Of a stretch of 64,000 nucleotides of DNA, positions 17,672-25,009 are shown piece after piece (position 1 is the stretch's first letter; each line of letters starts with the position of its first letter). Below the pieces are notes generated by a model. The model saw only the letters and a program-made list of their open reading frames with translations, ran no database searches and was not told where the DNA came from. The position numbers and the translations under genes are program-made. Source of the DNA: an uncultured Oscillospiraceae bacterium (lineage in GTDB: Bacteria; Bacillota; Clostridia; Oscillospirales; Ruminococcaceae); contig CAKSPD010000005.1 in the NCBI GenBank assembly GCA_934481385.1, positions 77,593 to 141,592 of the forward strand, written 5' to 3'.

Positions 17672-18058
17672 TTACTTACTGTATTTTCTGAATGCACTTA
17701 CAATTGCCTGCTGTGGAAGTTCCTCATCAAGCTTTTCAGGAATTGCTTCTGCGTGGAGATGGTTAGCACCCTGCTGTCTGATTTTCACGAGTCTTACGGC
17801 TTCAATCAGCTTTGCCGGTTCAACATTTCTCGGACATCTTTCAACACATGCAAAACATGTAAGGCATTTGTATATACTGTCTGAGTTCATAAGTTTTTCG
17901 ATTTCGCCCTTTTCAACCATATATGCGAACTGATGCGGGTGATATTCCATGTCCTCATATGAAGGACAAGTTCCTGAACATTTTCCGCATCTCATACATT
18001 TAAGAGGGTTCACACCGCTTATTCTCAGAACCTGTTCTTTTAATGTTTCTGACGGCAT
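17672..18058 (-). CDS. hdrC: HdrC, 4Fe-4S electron-transfer subunit
   Basis: A 128-residue dicluster ferredoxin with CMRCGKCSGTCP near residue 21 and CLTCFACVERCP near residue 68, plus the helical C-terminus usual for HdrC. Its partners are HdrB (starts 18847) and HdrA. The ATG directly follows the hdrB stop codon. It should carry electrons between HdrA and HdrB. Confidence 0.93.
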   Translation of the reverse strand: MPSETLKEQVLRISGVNPLKCMRCGKCSGTCPSYEDMEYHPHQFAYMVEKGEIEKLMNSDSIYKCLTCFACVERCPRNVEPAKLIEAVRLVKIRQQGANHLHAEAIPEKLDEELPQQAIVSAFRKYSK

Positions 18059-18847
18059 TTAGTTTTCCTCCTTTACTCCGAGAGCCTCGGCAAGAAGTTC
18101 TGTAAAATATTTTACCGGAATACTTCCTCCGCCGTTCTGTGTAAGGTTATACTGACAAAGCGGACAGGCTGTTACCATTAAATCTGCCCCGAAACTTTGT
18201 GCATTTTCCATAATTGCGGAACTTTTTTTCTGTGCAATTTTCTTGTCTTCAAGTGTAACGTATCCTCCGCAGCATTCGTTTCTGTAAGGATAAATTACAG
18301 GCACACCGCCTATTGCTTTTATGAAATCCTCAATAATCTTCGGATTTTCGGGATTATCCATCTGCATAATCTTGCTCGGGCGGAGAAGCAGACAGCCGTA
18401 ATATGCACCGATTTTCACATTTTTAAACGGTTTTACGACCTTTTTCTTAATTTCATCAAATCCGACAGTATCTCGCAGAACTTCAAAGTAATGGATAACC
18501 TCTGTTTCTCCATGATATTCTTCATCGAACTTTGAGTAATTGTTTGCTCTCAAAGCAAAATCCTCATTTGTTCTGATTTCCTCGTTTACCTGTTTCAGAA
18601 CGTTATGACAGGCGGAACACAATGTTACGAGTTTTCCGCCGTTTCTCTTTGCATTTTCAAGAGTTCTTACTGATGATAACTTTGTTGCAAGCTCATCTTT
18701 TCCTATCGGATAGACTCCTCCGCAGCACTGCCAGTTATCAAGTTCCTCAAGTTCTATTCCCAGTGCTTTCATTGCACTTCTTCCGTATCTGTCAAGCTCT
18801 TTTGCTTTCGTTTTAAGCGTACAGCCGGGATAATAACTGAAAGTCAT
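18059..18847 (-). CDS. hdrB: HdrB, CCG-domain subunit
   Basis: A 262-residue protein with two CCG (CX31-38CCX33-34CXXC type) domains: C9 in YYPGCTLKT, CCGG at NWQCCGGVYP, CSACH; then YGCLLLRP, CCGGYVT and CPLCQYN. In methanogens these bind the noncubane [4Fe-4S] clusters that reduce CoM-S-S-CoB. No heterodisulfide exists in a typical Clostridium-like cell, so HdrB here must reduce another disulfide or hand electrons to the FrdB-like protein. It is the first gene of the operon; GGAAGGGTGATTAAATG gives a workable RBS, and a consensus promoter lies at 18905-18933. Confidence 0.94.
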   Translation of the reverse strand: MTFSYYPGCTLKTKAKELDRYGRSAMKALGIELEELDNWQCCGGVYPIGKDELATKLSSVRTLENAKRNGGKLVTLCSACHNVLKQVNEEIRTNEDFALRANNYSKFDEEYHGETEVIHYFEVLRDTVGFDEIKKKVVKPFKNVKIGAYYGCLLLRPSKIMQMDNPENPKIIEDFIKAIGGVPVIYPYRNECCGGYVTLEDKKIAQKKSSAIMENAQSFGADLMVTACPLCQYNLTQNGGGSIPVKYFTELLAEALGVKEEN

Positions 18848-18904
18848 TTAATCACCCTTCCAAATAAAATTTATCAAATGTATTCATAGTTACATTACAC
18901 AAAA

Positions 18905-18933
18905 ATTATATCACGTTACTCGAAATTTGTCAA
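18905..18933 (-). promoter_or_regulatory. Consensus SigA promoter of the hdr-flx-frd operon
   Basis: On the minus strand: TTGACA (18933-18928), 17-bp spacer, TATAAT (18910-18905), with TGA just before the -10. Both hexamers are perfect, which suggests high expression. The predicted leader is only about 50 nt. Confidence 0.9.
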
Positions 18934-18962
18934 GTTTCAGAGAAAAAGTAAATTTTGTATTA

Positions 18963-18991
18963 TTGACTTTTTAAGGAAATTATGATATTAT
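18963..18991 (+). promoter_or_regulatory. SigA-type promoter for the PARG-like gene
   Basis: TTGACT at 18963-18968, 17-bp spacer, TATTAT at 18986-18991, preceded by TGA. The start codon is about 20 bp downstream, so the leader is very short. Confidence 0.75.
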
Positions 18992-19011
18992 AATTAAAAG
19001 GAGTGATAATA

Positions 19012-19806
19012 ATGAGCAGAAAAAATCTTGCTTTAATTGCAGAAGAAACCATTGATATTATAGATAAAGGAAAATATATTGTCAACGGCAAGGAAATCAG
19101 ACTGGATTCTGAAAAAAACAGAAATGTAAAAGTATATTCTTTGAAATACCAGCCAAAAAAATTTGAAAAAAATGACAAAAAAGCAAAAATCATAGTAAAG
19201 CCTGCCGGTTCTTTTGAAACATTGGATTTATGCGATATTCAGGGAAAAACCTGTGTTCTCAATTTTGCATCTGCAAAAAATCCGGGCGGTGGATTTCAGA
19301 ACGGTGCAAAAGCTCAGGAAGAACAGCTCTGCTATTGTTCAACTCTTTTCGCCTCAATCGGAAGTGAAAAAGCTTTTGAAATGTATAAATATAATCGTGA
19401 ACATTACAACACCCTTTATTCCGATTATATGCTTTATTCGCCAGATGTAATGATTATAAGGGATTCAGAATACAAACTTCTTGAAAATCCGAAAAATGTA
19501 AGCATAATAACAGCTCCGGCAGTAAACAGGAATATTGCAGATTCAAAACATTCTAATAAAGAAATATTTGAATGTATGCTGAACCGTGCTGAAAAAATTC
19601 TCAGCATAACTGCTGAAAACAGAAATTCAAACATAGTTCTCGGAGCATGGGGCTGTGGAGTATTCAGAAATTCGGTTGAAGATATTGCTGAAATATTCAG
19701 GATTCTGCTTTTTGAAAAGAATTACATATCGCTTTTTGACAATGTAATATTTGCATCTTTCAACGATAAAAATGCCGATATATTTTCAAAGATATTAAGC
19801 CTTTAA
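19012..19806 (+). CDS. Microbial-type poly(ADP-ribose) glycohydrolase-like macrodomain protein (TIGR02452)
   Basis: A 264-residue protein with the bacterial PARG signature: NFASAKNPGGGFQNGAKAQE followed by EQLCYCSTL, that is GGG-X(6-8)-QEE, whose glutamates contact ADP-ribose in this family. VLGAWGCGVFRN near the C-terminus is the macrodomain glycine loop. It would remove ADP-ribose from macromolecules in the cytosol. I choose the ATG at 19012 because AAGGAG ends 8 bp before it; the in-frame GTG at 19003 overlaps that RBS. It stands alone, 57 bp before mntP's hairpin region, and no ADP-ribosyltransferase is visible in the window. Confidence 0.88.
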   Translation: MSRKNLALIAEETIDIIDKGKYIVNGKEIRLDSEKNRNVKVYSLKYQPKKFEKNDKKAKIIVKPAGSFETLDLCDIQGKTCVLNFASAKNPGGGFQNGAKAQEEQLCYCSTLFASIGSEKAFEMYKYNREHYNTLYSDYMLYSPDVMIIRDSEYKLLENPKNVSIITAPAVNRNIADSKHSNKEIFECMLNRAEKILSITAENRNSNIVLGAWGCGVFRNSVEDIAEIFRILLFEKNYISLFDNVIFASFNDKNADIFSKILSL

Positions 19807-19814
19807 AAACATAA

Positions 19815-19864
19815 AATTCCTGCGGATTTCATATTCTTTAATAAGAATATTTTCCGGAGGAATT
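19815..19864 (+). promoter_or_regulatory. Hairpin that buries the mntP ribosome-binding site and ends in a U-run
   Basis: AATTCCTGCGG (19815-19825) can pair with CCGGAGGAATT (19854-19864), 10 of 11 positions, and an inner ATATTCTT / AAGAATAT stem lies between. The right arm contains the GGAGG of mntP, and the stem is followed by TTTTT just before the ATG. It can act as terminator of the PARG gene or as a switch for mntP. I see no yybP-ykoY manganese riboswitch in the 63-bp gap. Confidence 0.6.
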
Positions 19865-19869
19865 TTTTT

Positions 19870-20430
19870 ATGAACATTTTTGAACTTTTTCTGCTTGCAA
19901 CAGGTCTTGCAATGGACGCATTTGCAGTTTCAGTATGCAAAGGTCTTGCGATGAAAAATATTTCACTGAAAAAGATAATTACAGTAGGTCTTTGGTTCGG
20001 AGGATTTCAGGCTCTTATGCCACTGACAGGCTATTTTCTCGGTTCGGCATTTGAAAAATACATATCGGATTTTGACCACTGGACAGCTTTTATTTTTCTC
20101 TTATTTATAGGAATAAATATGATTAGGGAATCATTTTCAAAAGACAATGAAGTTGACAGTTCGCTCGGATTTAAAATAATGACTGCTATGGCAATTGCAA
20201 CAAGCATTGATGCTCTTGCTGTCGGAATTACCTTTGCACTTCTGCCCGATATAAATATTATTTTTGCCGTATCATTTATAGGAATTATAACTTTTATTCT
20301 TTCTGGTTTCGGAGTAAAGCTCGGAAACTGTGCAGGCACAAAATATAAGTCAAAAGCTGAAATATGCGGAGGAATAATATTAATTCTGACTGGAACTAAA
20401 ATTCTCCTTGAACATCTGCGAATTATCTGA
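19870..20430 (+). CDS. mntP: MntP, manganese efflux pump
   Basis: The 186-residue protein has six hydrophobic helices in two repeats typical of MntP (formerly YebN): [20 protein letters not shown] in the first half and [20 protein letters not shown] in the second, each with the conserved Asp ([16 protein letters not shown]) in the membrane. It exports Mn(II). The GGAGG RBS is 10 bp before the ATG and lies within a hairpin (19815-19864). Mn control would usually come from a riboswitch or MntR; neither is evident. Length matches the family. Confidence 0.95.
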   Translation: MNIFELFLLATGLAMDAFAVSVCKGLAMKNISLKKIITVGLWFGGFQALMPLTGYFLGSAFEKYISDFDHWTAFIFLLFIGINMIRESFSKDNEVDSSLGFKIMTAMAIATSIDALAVGITFALLPDINIIFAVSFIGIITFILSGFGVKLGNCAGTKYKSKAEICGGIILILTGTKILLEHLRII

Positions 20431-20437
20431 AAAAGAC

Positions 20438-20466
20438 TTGAAAAATCTGTCAGAATATGCTATAAT
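20438..20466 (+). promoter_or_regulatory. SigA-type promoter for the membrane hydrolase-like gene
   Basis: TTGAAA at 20438-20443, 17-bp spacer, TATAAT at 20461-20466 with an extended -10 (TGC). It overlaps the 3' side of mntP and decides the start of the next gene, because a start before about 20473 would not be transcribed from it. Confidence 0.85.
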
Positions 20467-20497
20467 ATATCATATTTCTTTCAGGAGGTTTTTTATT

Positions 20498-21112
20498 TTG
20501 ACAGGAAAAACACATCTCGCTGTCGGTACAGCCGCCGCCTTATGTATAACATATCCATCTGATTTCAAGGAACTTGCACTCTGTATAATTGCATCATCAG
20601 TCGGCTCTGTTGTATGTGATGTTGATGTAAAATCATCAGATTCAAGACGTGATTTAAACAGAATTACCGCACTGACTGTTATTGCCGGCATAGCGTTATT
20701 ATTTGCCGAATATAAATTCAATCTCGGAATAACAAAAAATTTCAACCGTGAAAGTGATATGTTCCGGCTTGTACTCGGATTTATTTCATTCATAGCCGTC
20801 TGTACATTCGGAAAATATCAGCCCCACCGTTCGTTTATGCACTCAATACCGGCACTTGCAATACTTACAGGAATAGTATATTTTATGTATCCGGCACTTG
20901 CACCGTATTTTTTCATAGCGATGTTCTCACATATATTCACAGACCTTTTCAACAAAAAAAGAGTAAAACTTTTTTATCCGCTGAAAAAGGGTATCTGTTT
21001 CCGATTATGTACTGCTGACGGAAAAGTAAATAATATACTGTTTTTTACAGGAACGGTTTTCAGTATCTTCTTTTTTATTCTTGCAATTTTCCATATTTTA
21101 AAATGGTTCTGA
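20498..21112 (+). CDS. YdjM-like (DUF457) membrane-bound metal-dependent hydrolase family protein, TTG start
   Basis: The 204-residue product begins at TTG 20498 (MTGKTHLAVGTAAALCI), with AGGAGG 9 bp upstream and a promoter at 20438-20466; an ATG at 20408 lies upstream of that promoter and inside mntP, so it is rejected. TGKTHLAVG and the later HRSFMHSIPALA and FSHIFTDLFNKK are the conserved His/Asp motifs of the YdjM/DUF457 family, with about five membrane helices. The family is called a metal-dependent hydrolase by similarity to a phospholipase-C fold; its substrate is unknown. Confidence 0.82.
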   Translation: MTGKTHLAVGTAAALCITYPSDFKELALCIIASSVGSVVCDVDVKSSDSRRDLNRITALTVIAGIALLFAEYKFNLGITKNFNRESDMFRLVLGFISFIAVCTFGKYQPHRSFMHSIPALAILTGIVYFMYPALAPYFFIAMFSHIFTDLFNKKRVKLFYPLKKGICFRLCTADGKVNNILFFTGTVFSIFFFILAIFHILKWF

Positions 21113-21121
21113 CAAAAAATT

Positions 21122-21147
21122 ATGCCCATGATTAATTTCATGGGCAT
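21122..21147. terminator. Bidirectional terminator between the DUF457 gene and glgA
   Basis: ATGCCCATGA and TCATGGGCAT form a 10-bp stem with a short AT loop; T-rich on the plus side (TTTTTATT) and on the minus side (AATTTTTTG). It serves convergent genes. Confidence 0.82.
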
Positions 21148-21152
21148 TTTTA

Positions 21153-22562
21153 TTAAAGTTTTTCATACAAATTAAGATATGTTTCTGCGGAAGCGTCCCA
21201 GCTAAAATCATATTTCATAGCACGCTTTACAAGACTTGTCCATAAATCTTTATCATCAAAAGCTTTCATAGCACGATGCATAGCATCAATCATATCAAGA
21301 GCATTATATGCTTTGAATGTAAAACCGTTTCCGTCATTGTTTCCGTTATCCCTGACAGTATCACGCAGACCACCTGTTTCACGAACTATCGGAATAGTTC
21401 CGTATCTCATTGCAAACATCTGTGCAAGACCGCAAGGTTCACTCTGTGACGGCATAAGGAACATATCAGCTCCGGCATAAATTTTTCTCGCAAGCAGAGG
21501 GTCAAAGGCAGTTTTAACGAAAACTTTTCCTTTATATCTCTTTGCCATTTCTCTGAAGAAATCTTCATAGATTTTTTCTCCGCTTCCAAGAACAGCAAAC
21601 TCAAATCCGTCACTTACAAGTTCTTCAAGAGAATATTTAATCAAATCTATGCCCTTATGTGAAACAAATCTTGTAACAATTCCTACTATCGGCTTTTCAT
21701 TGTCATCAAGTTCAAGTTCTGATACAAGTGCCTCACGGCAGCTCTTTTTTCCGGAAATATTGACATATGAATAACTTTCAGCAATAGAAGGGTCATTGAG
21801 AGGATTCCACAAATCACTGTCAATACCGTTAAGAATACCGACAATTTTCTTCTGTTTGTGAACAAGTATTCTGTCAAGACCGCATGAATACCACGGGTCA
21901 AGAATTTCCCAAGCATAGCTCGGACTTACTGTAACTATCTTATCAGCAGTTTCAATTGCACCTTTCATAAGATTTACAAATCCGTCATACTCAAGAAGTG
22001 AGAAATGATACATAGGAATACCCATGATTTCGCTGACAACTTCTTTTCCGTATTTTCCCTGATATTCGATATTATGAATTGTAAATACATTCTTTATATC
22101 AGTATAATCCTGCTGATATTTATAGAAAATCTCATAGAATACCGGTATCATAGCAGTATGCCAGTCATGAGAATTTATAATATCAGGCTTGAAATCGATA
22201 TATCTGAGCATTTCAAGAACAGCTCTTGAAAAGAATACAAATCTTTCACAGTCATCATAAAATCCGTATATTCCGTCACGGCAGAAATAATATTCATTGT
22301 CGATAAAATAATAAGTCACACCGTCATTTTCGGCAGTAAATATTCCGCAGTACTGTTTTCTCCATGAAACATCAACTGTTATATTTGTAACAAAGCTGAT
22401 TTTATCCTTGAATTTTTCGGATATGGATTTATAAAGCGGAATTACTACACGGCAGTCACTTCCCTTTCTGTTGAAAGCTTTGGGAAGTGAGCCTATAACA
22501 TCAGCAAGACCGCCTGAGGCAACATAAGGCTGTGCCTCACTGGCAGCAAATAATATATTCAT
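21153..22562 (-). CDS. glgA: GlgA, glycogen synthase (ADP-glucose, GT5)
   Basis: A 469-residue GT5 enzyme that extends alpha-1,4-glucan from ADP-glucose. The N-terminal donor motif reads ASGGLADVIGSLPKAF (the KxGGL lysine position is S here, AxGGL-like). SHDWHTAMIPVF, FTIHNIEYQGK, GIDSDLWNP, GIVTRFVSHKG and the C-terminal MPSQSEPCGLAQMFAMRYG with VRETGGLRDTV are all present. It is the last gene of the glgBCDA operon, 17 bp after glgD, and ends at a terminator. Confidence 0.95.
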   Translation of the reverse strand: MNILFAASEAQPYVASGGLADVIGSLPKAFNRKGSDCRVVIPLYKSISEKFKDKISFVTNITVDVSWRKQYCGIFTAENDGVTYYFIDNEYYFCRDGIYGFYDDCERFVFFSRAVLEMLRYIDFKPDIINSHDWHTAMIPVFYEIFYKYQQDYTDIKNVFTIHNIEYQGKYGKEVVSEIMGIPMYHFSLLEYDGFVNLMKGAIETADKIVTVSPSYAWEILDPWYSCGLDRILVHKQKKIVGILNGIDSDLWNPLNDPSIAESYSYVNISGKKSCREALVSELELDDNEKPIVGIVTRFVSHKGIDLIKYSLEELVSDGFEFAVLGSGEKIYEDFFREMAKRYKGKVFVKTAFDPLLARKIYAGADMFLMPSQSEPCGLAQMFAMRYGTIPIVRETGGLRDTVRDNGNNDGNGFTFKAYNALDMIDAMHRAMKAFDDKDLWTSLVKRAMKYDFSWDASAETYLNLYEKL

Positions 22563-22579
22563 AATCAGTCACCGAATTT

Positions 22580-23698
22580 TTATATCTGAGCGTTCTTACC
22601 GATAAAAAGCGGATATGTATCAGAACCTGTAAGAACTTTTCCGTTGCTTATCTTTACATTCTTATCAGTGATTACTGATGAAACCTGACAGCCTTCACCG
22701 ATTTCAGTACCCTGAAGAATTACAGAATTCTTAATAACAGTACCCTTTCCAATCTTAACACCTCTGAAAAGAACGCAGTTTTCAACAGTACCTTCTATAA
22801 TACAGCCGTCTGCAATAAGTGAATTTGAAATATCTGATTCAAGACCGTATTTTGTAGGGCCGTTGTCGCCAATCTTTGTATAGATAGGAAAATCCTTCTT
22901 AAAGAGAGCATTTCTGTTTTCAGGTTTAAGAAGTTCAAGATTGGCATTGTAAAAGTTAAGCAGGCTGTCAATCTTTGAAAAATATCCCTTATGCTCATAT
23001 CCGCAGATTGTGTATTCATTTTTCTTAGCCTGAAGAACATCTCTTATCAGGCTGTACTGATTTCTGCTTATGGATTCAGAAACAATTTTTTTGAGGAATT
23101 CCTTGCTCATAACAAACATTCCAAGACTTATATTACATTCGCCTGAAAACTGAGGGTCAACAAGAACATCTTTTACTCTGTTTCCGTCAAGCTCAAGAAT
23201 ATTTGTGGAATGATTTTTCTCAACGTTATAAAGTCCCTTGCTGTAAACAACAGTTATATCAGCTTCAGATTCGATATGTTGCTCAATAACAGGGTTGAAG
23301 TCAATAGTTGTAACCATATCGCAGTCTGAAAGAATTACATATTTTGCAGATGAATGTTCAATAAAGCTCCATACATTGCTTAAAGCATCGAGTCTGCCTC
23401 TGTAAATTCCGCCGTCCTGACTATACGGCGGGAGAAGATGAAGACCTCCTTTTTTTCTTGACAAATCCCATTCTCTGCCTGAACCGAGGTGGTCAAGGAG
23501 TGAACCGTAATTTGATTTTGTAATAACCCCGACTTCTGCTATTCCTGAATTAACCATATTTGAAAGCGGAAAATCGATAAGTCTGTAACGACCGCCGAAC
23601 AGGATTGAACCCATAGTTCTCTGTTTTGTAAGTTCAGCGATTGATGTATCATGCATGCTTGCAAAAATCAAGCCAAGTACATTATAATTTACTACCAT
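22580..23698 (-). CDS. glgD: GlgD, non-catalytic ADP-glucose pyrophosphorylase subunit
   Basis: A 372-residue GlgC paralogue. It keeps the nucleotidyltransferase fold ([19 protein letters not shown]) and the left-handed helix C-terminus (LIADGCIIEGTVENCVLFRG). The N-terminal GGxGxRL nucleotide loop of GlgC is degenerate (IFASMHDTSIAELTKQR), so it should modulate GlgC and not catalyse. GlgC/GlgD pairs are typical of Firmicutes. It is 15 bp downstream of glgC. Confidence 0.94.
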   Translation of the reverse strand: MVVNYNVLGLIFASMHDTSIAELTKQRTMGSILFGGRYRLIDFPLSNMVNSGIAEVGVITKSNYGSLLDHLGSGREWDLSRKKGGLHLLPPYSQDGGIYRGRLDALSNVWSFIEHSSAKYVILSDCDMVTTIDFNPVIEQHIESEADITVVYSKGLYNVEKNHSTNILELDGNRVKDVLVDPQFSGECNISLGMFVMSKEFLKKIVSESISRNQYSLIRDVLQAKKNEYTICGYEHKGYFSKIDSLLNFYNANLELLKPENRNALFKKDFPIYTKIGDNGPTKYGLESDISNSLIADGCIIEGTVENCVLFRGVKIGKGTVIKNSVILQGTEIGEGCQVSSVITDKNVKISNGKVLTGSDTYPLFIGKNAQI

Positions 23699-23713
23699 TG
23701 TAATGAAGCCTCC

Positions 23714-24940
23714 TTATATATTCTCGTCAATAATCTCTTTAGGTTCAACAGCCTTATCCTTAGATACCGTTACATTATGACCGACAACAGCAATTCCCCA
23801 GTCGTCACGGTTTTCAACCTGTTCAGGACTCTTTCCTATTTTAGCACCGCTTTCAATAACGCTGTCCTCACCTACAATTGCATATTCAACAACAGCACCT
23901 GATTTTATTACTGCACCCGGCATTAGTATGCTGTAATTTACCTTTGCACCTTCTTCAATTGTAACGCCTGAGAAGATTATTGAGAAGTCAACCTGACCGT
24001 CAATTGAACTGCCCTCAGAAATCATTGAATTTTCGATATTAGCATTGTTTCCTATATACTGCGGAGGCATATTGCTGTTTCTTGAATAGATTTTCCATGA
24101 CGGGTCATAAAGGTCGAGAGGAACACTCGGGCTGAGCAAATCCATATTAGCTTCCCAGAGGCTGTCAAGAGTACCAACATCTTTCCAGTAGCCTTCAAAT
24201 TCATAAGCAAAAAGTCTTTGCTTGTCAGCAAGCATAGATGTGATAATATCCTTTCCGAAATCCTTTGACCAGGGTTCACCCTTTGCACGTTTTTCATTGG
24301 CATCGTTTTCATTTTCGATAAGATATTTTTTAAGCTTGTCCCAGCTGAAAACATAAATACCCATAGATGCAAGAGTTGATTTAGGAACTTTTGGCTTTTC
24401 AACGAAATCTGTAACCTTGTTGCTTTCATCACAAATCATAATTCCGAATCTTGAAGCTTCTTCTTTCGGAACATCTATAACAGCAATTGTGCAGTCTGCA
24501 TTATTTTCGATATGATAGTCAACCATTTTTGAATAATCCATTTTATATATATGGTCACCGCCGAGAACTATAACATATTCAGGGTCATATCTTTCAATAA
24601 ATCTCATATTCTGATAGATAGCATTGGCTGTACCTTCATACCATGATGCACCTGCCTTTGATTCATAAGGCGGAAGAATATGAACACCGCCATGGAGCTT
24701 ATCCAAATCCCAGGGCTGACCGTTTCCGATATATTCATTCAGAACAAGTGGCTGATACTGTGTAAGAACACCAACAGTATCTATTCCGGAATTAGTGCAG
24801 TTTGAAAGCGGAAAATCAATCAGACGGTATTTTCCTCCATAAGGAACAGCCGGCTTTGCAACATTTTTAGTCAAAGCATAGAGTCTGCTTCCCTGACCGC
24901 CTGCGAGAAGCATAGCAACGCATTTCTTTTTAATATACAT
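23714..24940 (-). CDS. glgC: GlgC, glucose-1-phosphate adenylyltransferase
   Basis: The 408-residue catalytic subunit makes ADP-glucose from ATP and glucose-1-phosphate, the committed step to glycogen. Visible motifs are the ATP loop [34 protein letters not shown], the substrate site VEKPKVPKS, and [10 protein letters not shown]. The beta-helix C-terminus carries allosteric elements. AGGAGG sits 7 bp upstream of the start. Genes glgB (69 bp upstream) and glgD flank it. Confidence 0.96.
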   Translation of the reverse strand: MYIKKKCVAMLLAGGQGSRLYALTKNVAKPAVPYGGKYRLIDFPLSNCTNSGIDTVGVLTQYQPLVLNEYIGNGQPWDLDKLHGGVHILPPYESKAGASWYEGTANAIYQNMRFIERYDPEYVIVLGGDHIYKMDYSKMVDYHIENNADCTIAVIDVPKEEASRFGIMICDESNKVTDFVEKPKVPKSTLASMGIYVFSWDKLKKYLIENENDANEKRAKGEPWSKDFGKDIITSMLADKQRLFAYEFEGYWKDVGTLDSLWEANMDLLSPSVPLDLYDPSWKIYSRNSNMPPQYIGNNANIENSMISEGSSIDGQVDFSIIFSGVTIEEGAKVNYSILMPGAVIKSGAVVEYAIVGEDSVIESGAKIGKSPEQVENRDDWGIAVVGHNVTVSKDKAVEPKEIIDENI

Positions 24941-25009
24941 ATTTTACCTCCTAAAATCAGGAATCCGTTTTTAAAGCAATGGATTCGCAGATTAAAAAAC
25001 AGTTATTGA

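Noticed and set aside
10118..18847. A [NiFe]-hydrogenase-linked Hdr complex
   Set aside because: MvhD is present, but no hydrogenase large or small subunit is found; the FAD/NAD subunit points to NADH.
19807..19869. Manganese (yybP-ykoY) riboswitch before mntP
   Set aside because: The gap is only 63 bp and lacks the conserved paired-loop sequences; only a simple hairpin is present.
20408..20497. ATG at 20408 as start of the DUF457 gene
   Set aside because: It lies inside mntP and upstream of the promoter at 20438-20466; AGGAGG plus TTG at 20498 is the better start.
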